A stretch of DNA of 64,000 nt from the NCBI RefSeq assembly GCF_014651535.1, contig NZ_BMXB01000004.1:4477-68476 (forward strand), in the 5' to 3' direction. Shown here in pieces: positions 60,418 to 64,000 of the stretch. The notes beneath the pieces were generated by a model. That model was not told where the DNA came from. It was given only the letters and a program-made list of their open reading frames with translations, and searched no databases. This DNA is from Salinimicrobium marinum. GTDB lineage: Bacteria > Bacteroidota > Bacteroidia > Flavobacteriales > Flavobacteriaceae. Positions within the stretch are counted from its first letter, which is position 1, and every line of letters begins with the position of its first letter. Both the position numbers and the translations under genes were made by a program.

Positions 60418-61866
60418 TTAATAATAGGTATACCTTCTCACTTTGGCAATATATTTTGCAAGACGTATCACCTGATGGCTGTAACCATATTCATTGTCAT
60501 ACCAAACATAAAGAATGACCTTTTTGCCATCTTCAGTAACTATTGTTGCTTTACTGTCATAAATAGAAGGCTGGGCAGATCCTACAATATCACTTGACAC
60601 CAGTTCATTATCCAGGGAATATTTTATTTGTTCTACCAGATTTCCTTCAAGGGCATATTTTTTCATGATGGCGTTTACCCCTTCTTTGGTAATTGGGTTT
60701 TCTACCTCAAGGTGAAGAATAGCAAGGGATCCATTAGGAACCGGCACCCTAATGGCGTTTGAAGTTAACTTTCCTTCAAAAACAGGAAGTGCCTTGGAAA
60801 CTGCTTTTCCGGCACCAGTTTCGGTGATTACCATATTGAGTGCTGCGGCACGCCCCCGGCGGTATTTCTTGTGCATGTTATCTACGAGATTCTGGTCGTT
60901 GGTGTAGGCATGGATGGTTTCAAGGTGACCATGAACCACACCCAAAGAATCATCCATGGCTTTTAATACCGGAGTAATGGCGTTGGTAGTACAGGAGGCG
61001 GCAGAAAAGATATCTACTTCATCTGGACTGTATTCCAGGTGGTTTACCCCGTGAACAATGTTTGGAACTCCTTTTCCCGGGGCAGTCAATAACACCTTTG
61101 CAGCTCCTTTTGCCGACAAATGTCTTTTCAAGGCCTCTTCATCCCTGAATGCTCCGGTATTGTCAATAATTAATGCATCTTCAATGCCATATTGGGTATA
61201 GTCAATTTCTTCCGGATTATCTGCCGTGATCATATGGACGGTGGTTCCGTTGATCACAAGGCAATTCTTTTTGATGTTTACGGAAACTATTCCTGAAAAA
61301 TCTCCGTGAACAGAATCATTTTTCAGCAATGAAGCGCGTTTTTCAAGAACAGTGGCGTCTATTTTTCCGCGGGTGACAATAGCTCTCAACCGTAACTGAC
61401 TTCCTTTTCCTGTGCGGGCCATCAATTCCCTGGCCAGTAATCTCCCAATTCTTCCGAAGCCATAAAGAACCACATCTTTTGGGATTACTTCTTCAACTTT
61501 TCTGGCTTCTTTCAATTTTCCAGAAACAAAAGCGGTGGCATTGGAGGAGCTTTCATCTTCAAGATGATACTCATAGGTAAGTTTGCCAATATCCAACTTT
61601 GCCGCAGGAAAATCAAGCGTTTTGATTGCATGGGCAATCTCTACGGAATCAAAAATAGAAATAGGTTTTTGTACAAATTCACCTGCATATTCATGAAGGT
61701 TTAAGATGTCACTTACATTTCTATCTATTAATTGATTTCTGAAAAGAACCAGTTCAATGGATTTGTCATACCACAGGTCGCTCACAATTTTAATAAATTC
61801 GACGGCTGCACGTCGCCTGTCGGCCTGGAAAGCAAGTTCTTTCTCGTAAACTTCGTTTGTACTCAT
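60418..61866 (-). CDS. Glyceraldehyde-3-phosphate dehydrogenase, long form
   Basis: 482 residues, about 145 longer than the standard enzyme. The first 125 residues form an N-terminal extension that is not part of the GAPDH fold. The dehydrogenase follows: VVLYGFGRIGRLLARELM (NAD(P)-binding), SAASCTTNAITPVLKA with the active-site Cys, YTNDQNLVDNMHKKYRRGRAAALNM, SNAIRVPVPNGSLA and YDNEYGYSHQVIRL. It oxidises or forms glyceraldehyde-3-phosphate. The long type in Bacteroidota may serve gluconeogenesis, or differ in regulation (family knowledge, not proven here). Monocistronic. Confidence 0.92.
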   Translation of the reverse strand: MSTNEVYEKELAFQADRRRAAVEFIKIVSDLWYDKSIELVLFRNQLIDRNVSDILNLHEYAGEFVQKPISIFDSVEIAHAIKTLDFPAAKLDIGKLTYEYHLEDESSSNATAFVSGKLKEARKVEEVIPKDVVLYGFGRIGRLLARELMARTGKGSQLRLRAIVTRGKIDATVLEKRASLLKNDSVHGDFSGIVSVNIKKNCLVINGTTVHMITADNPEEIDYTQYGIEDALIIDNTGAFRDEEALKRHLSAKGAAKVLLTAPGKGVPNIVHGVNHLEYSPDEVDIFSAASCTTNAITPVLKAMDDSLGVVHGHLETIHAYTNDQNLVDNMHKKYRRGRAAALNMVITETGAGKAVSKALPVFEGKLTSNAIRVPVPNGSLAILHLEVENPITKEGVNAIMKKYALEGNLVEQIKYSLDNELVSSDIVGSAQPSIYDSKATIVTEDGKKVILYVWYDNEYGYSHQVIRLAKYIAKVRRYTYY

Positions 61867-61948
61867 ATTCGTTGGTTGTGGGTTTAAAATAAAATTTGCT
61901 GCAAAAGTATATATTTCAATCGTTTTCGTAAAAATAAAGTGTCATAAA

Positions 61949-61975
61949 AAAACCTGCCCTTTTACCGGCAGGTTA
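61949..61975 (-). terminator. Terminator of the DegP-like protease gene
   Basis: AACCTGCC and GGCAGGTT arms (61974-61967 and 61958-61951 on the minus strand) with a loop of 8, followed by a T run (plus-strand A run before 61951). It lies 21 bp past the stop. Confidence 0.88.
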
Positions 61976-61995
61976 TGATTAATTTTATTCCTGAA

Positions 61996-63357
61996 TTATC
62001 TCCAGACGTACTTCTGTTTCTCTCCATTTGGGGCAACGAAGGTTACACTAATGGGCTCTGAACTGTCTTTATTGCTGATGATTCTTTTTACATCATCCAC
62101 ATTATTCACAGCCTGATTGTCTATTTCTGTTATAATGGTTCCTGTAAGTCTTTCAGATTCCATTTGTGGTGTAAGTCCGCGGGTGATTTTTACTCCGTTT
62201 TTTACTTTGTTCTTTTTAAGATCGCTTTCACTGGCATTGGTGACCTCGAGCCCTATTGCCTGGATAGGGAAAACTTCATATTCGGTTAACCGGACATTTA
62301 AGGCTTTTTCATTTCCGTTTCTAAGCACATTTACCTGTACAACATCTCCAGGCCTTTTAGAACTTATATATCCTATAAGATCTGAGAATTTTCTAATTTG
62401 AACATTATCAATTTTCCTGATAACATCACCAGATTTGATTCCACCTTCTTCAGCTCCGCTTCCAGACTCCACATCGCTAACATAAACACCTTCAGAAATA
62501 CTTCGGTCAAGCTCTCGTGAGTCCGCTGCTTCTGTTCCACGTATTCCCAGGATTCCCTGTTGTACGTTTCCGAATTCCATAATATCTTCTACGATCTTTC
62601 GGGCATTATTGGAGGGCACAGCAAAGGCATAACCCACATAGCTTCCGGTTTGAGAGGTAATAGCTGTATTGATGCCTATAAGCTCCCCGTTAATATTCAC
62701 AAGGGCACCACCACTATTTCCGGGATTTACGGCAGCATCTGTCTGAATAAAGGAAGAGACATTTTGATCCATTCCTAGATCTCTGGATTTAGCACTAATT
62801 ATTCCGGCAGTTACAGTAGAGGTAAGGTTAAAAGGGTTTCCAACGGCCAGCACCCATTCCCCGATCCTTGCATCATTGGAATCTCCGAAAGGTAAATAAC
62901 TAAGGTCTTCGGCATCAATTTTTATTAATGCGATATCCGATTTTGGATCCGTTCCAATAACTTCAGCTTCGTAATTCTGATTATTATTAAGGGTTACCTG
63001 CAATTTATTGGCTTTCTGGATAACGTGGTTGTTAGTCACTATATAGCCATCGGGAGAAATAATCACTCCAGATCCAGCTCCGCGTAAGGCAAGATCTCCC
63101 TGAGTTCTTTGAAAAGGGCTTCTGGTTACGGCAAGATTCTTAACGTGAACTACCGAGTGTACGGTTTTGTTTGCAGCTTCTGTGAAATCTACATTTGTCC
63201 CACTTACTCTGTTGGAGTAGTTCGCTGGAATATATTCCGGAAGACTGGCTTTTTCTTGTGAAAAAAAATCCTTTTCTTCAAAAAACATCTTGTAACTACC
63301 CAAAGTAAGCACACCGGCCAAAATAGAAACAAATACTAAGCTTATTAAATTTTTCAT
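61996..63357 (-). CDS. DegP/Do-like periplasmic serine protease
   Basis: 453 residues. An N-terminal signal or membrane anchor (about 4-25) is followed by the trypsin-like domain with H111 (VTNNHVI), D141 (SDIALIKI) and S215 (NPGNSGGAL). Two PDZ domains follow: about 260-350 (GVYVSDVESGSGAEEGGIKSGDVIRKID) and 365-450 (GTIITEIDNQAVNNVDDVKRII). It degrades or refolds misfolded envelope proteins. Monocistronic; divergent from dapF. Confidence 0.93.
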   Translation of the reverse strand: MKNLISLVFVSILAGVLTLGSYKMFFEEKDFFSQEKASLPEYIPANYSNRVSGTNVDFTEAANKTVHSVVHVKNLAVTRSPFQRTQGDLALRGAGSGVIISPDGYIVTNNHVIQKANKLQVTLNNNQNYEAEVIGTDPKSDIALIKIDAEDLSYLPFGDSNDARIGEWVLAVGNPFNLTSTVTAGIISAKSRDLGMDQNVSSFIQTDAAVNPGNSGGALVNINGELIGINTAITSQTGSYVGYAFAVPSNNARKIVEDIMEFGNVQQGILGIRGTEAADSRELDRSISEGVYVSDVESGSGAEEGGIKSGDVIRKIDNVQIRKFSDLIGYISSKRPGDVVQVNVLRNGNEKALNVRLTEYEVFPIQAIGLEVTNASESDLKKNKVKNGVKITRGLTPQMESERLTGTIITEIDNQAVNNVDDVKRIISNKDSSEPISVTFVAPNGEKQKYVWR

Positions 63358-63464
63358 ATTTTTAAAGTTGTATTACTAATAGGTTAAACATTTATTTTAT
63401 TTAAATTTTATGTGATTTCCTGTTTTTACGGTCATTTATCACCGGGGGGTTCTATGCTTATTTA

Positions 63465-63472
63465 TATCTTTG
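63465..63472 (+). promoter_or_regulatory. -7 element of dapF
   Basis: TATCTTTG, an exact TAnnTTTG match, 20 bp before the dapF ATG. A matching -33 element is not evident. Confidence 0.45.
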
Positions 63473-63491
63473 CAGCTGTTAAAATAAATTC

Positions 63492-64000
63492 ATGGCGCTT
63501 TCTTTTTATAAATATCAGGGTACTGGAAACGATTTTGTGATGATCGATAACCGTCAGCAAGTAATATCCAAAAACAATACCAAATTGATAAAGCACCTTT
63601 GTGACCGAAAATTTGGCATTGGCGCAGATGGATTGATCCTGCTCGAACAACCAGATAATCCCAATGAAGATTTTAAGATGGTGTATTTCAATGCGGATGG
63701 GAATGAAAGCAGCATGTGCGGGAACGGTGGAAGATGTATCGTGGCCTTTGCGGGTTTTCTGGGAATTATCGGGAAAAAAGCAGCATTTTCGGCTATAGAT
63801 GGGTTTCATGAAGCCAGCATTGAAGATGGTAGGGTAAGCCTGAAAATGGCAGAGGTGAAGAAGGTGGAAGAGAATTATTCTTATCTGTTTTTGAATACAG
63901 GTTCTCCTCACCACGTCATTTTTTCCGAAGGAATTGAGAGTCTTGATATTAAAAAAGAAGGGGCGGCAATACGTTATTCAGAATTGTATAATAAGACAGG
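63492..64000 (+). CDS. dapF: Diaminopimelate epimerase (3' end cut by window)
   Basis: ATG at 63492; the frame is open to the window end, giving 169 of the usual roughly 260 residues. [21 protein letters not shown] is the DapF N-terminus; [33 protein letters not shown] (with the first catalytic Cys) and [10 protein letters not shown] follow. It converts LL- to meso-diaminopimelate for peptidoglycan and lysine synthesis. The second catalytic Cys lies beyond the window. Confidence 0.95.
   Translation, partial: MALSFYKYQGTGNDFVMIDNRQQVISKNNTKLIKHLCDRKFGIGADGLILLEQPDNPNEDFKMVYFNADGNESSMCGNGGRCIVAFAGFLGIIGKKAAFSAIDGFHEASIEDGRVSLKMAEVKKVEENYSYLFLNTGSPHHVIFSEGIESLDIKKEGAAIRYSELYNKT

Noticed and set aside
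63462-63914. 150-codon minus-strand ORF at the right end
   Set aside because: It is the shadow of dapF, which is unmistakable on the plus strand.

Overview
The window looks like a chromosomal segment of a marine-type Flavobacteriaceae (Bacteroidota), something like Gramella/Christiangramia, Salegentibacter or Zunongwangia; the genus is inference. Reasons: about 38-40% GC by eye, many lipoproteins with a Cys followed by acidic residues, promoters fitting the Bacteroidota pattern (TTG or TTTG, then TAnnTTTG), few Shine-Dalgarno sites, a monomeric NADP isocitrate dehydrogenase, periplasmic-TPR histidine kinases and a fused ThrA. I saw no rRNA, tRNA, transposase, phage gene or CRISPR array. Both ends cut a gene: a DUF488 protein on the left and dapF on the right.

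Layout. 1-4 kb: DUF488 end, PepSY-like lipoprotein, and a small membrane-protein/winged-helix operon whose probable operator occurs twice. 4-9 kb: a 1658-residue multi-PAS hybrid histidine kinase. 9-14 kb (minus): Bcr/CflA-type efflux pump, two-domain M16 peptidase lipoprotein, small PLDc_N-like protein. 14-18.5 kb: a HEIGH metalloprotease lipoprotein (M57), a short terminator-ended transcription unit, a 59-residue lipoprotein, a TPR histidine kinase and its LuxR-type response regulator; three copies of one inverted repeat precede the protease and the short unit. 18.5-26.8 kb: D-Ala-D-Ala dipeptidase, hemolysin III, nadB-nadA, two paralogous lipoproteins, a triple-rhodanese protein, a periplasmic rhodanese and a DUF202 protein. 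27-29.8 kb: VWA and MoxR-like AAA+ pair. 29.9-34.8 kb: thrABC behind a 30-codon leader peptide rich in Thr, Ile and Met. 34.8-38.6 kb: sterol desaturase-like protein and cydAB. 38.6-39.6 kb (minus): a tandem array of tiny genes for about 28-residue basic peptides. 39.8-44.3 kb: biotin-dependent acyl-CoA carboxylase (BCCP, BC, CT) and an odd 2-hydroxyacid dehydrogenase. 44.3-51 kb: TRIC/UPF0126 channel, trxB, DUF4870-PadR-PspC cluster, DUF4442 and AIM24 proteins. 51-58 kb (minus): oxyR, class A beta-lactamase-like enzyme, icd, subtilase lipoprotein. 58-64 kb: rplS, trmD, coiled-coil protein, a long GAPDH, a DegP-like protease, dapF.

Most of this is housekeeping. The strongest unexplained signal is the 38.7-39.5 kb array: four peptide ORFs with starts 127-128 bp apart, in two alternating subtypes, differing mainly at synonymous positions, flanked by a decayed copy and a possible distant relative. 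Other points worth checking are the CCCGTA-N7-TACGGG boxes around the M57/small-lipoprotein/two-component locus, the thr leader peptide, the paired ACTTTG-N5-CAAAGT operators, a hairpin in the icd leader, three copies of a palindromic repeat placed just after stop codons, and two genes whose natural N-termini start at non-standard codons.
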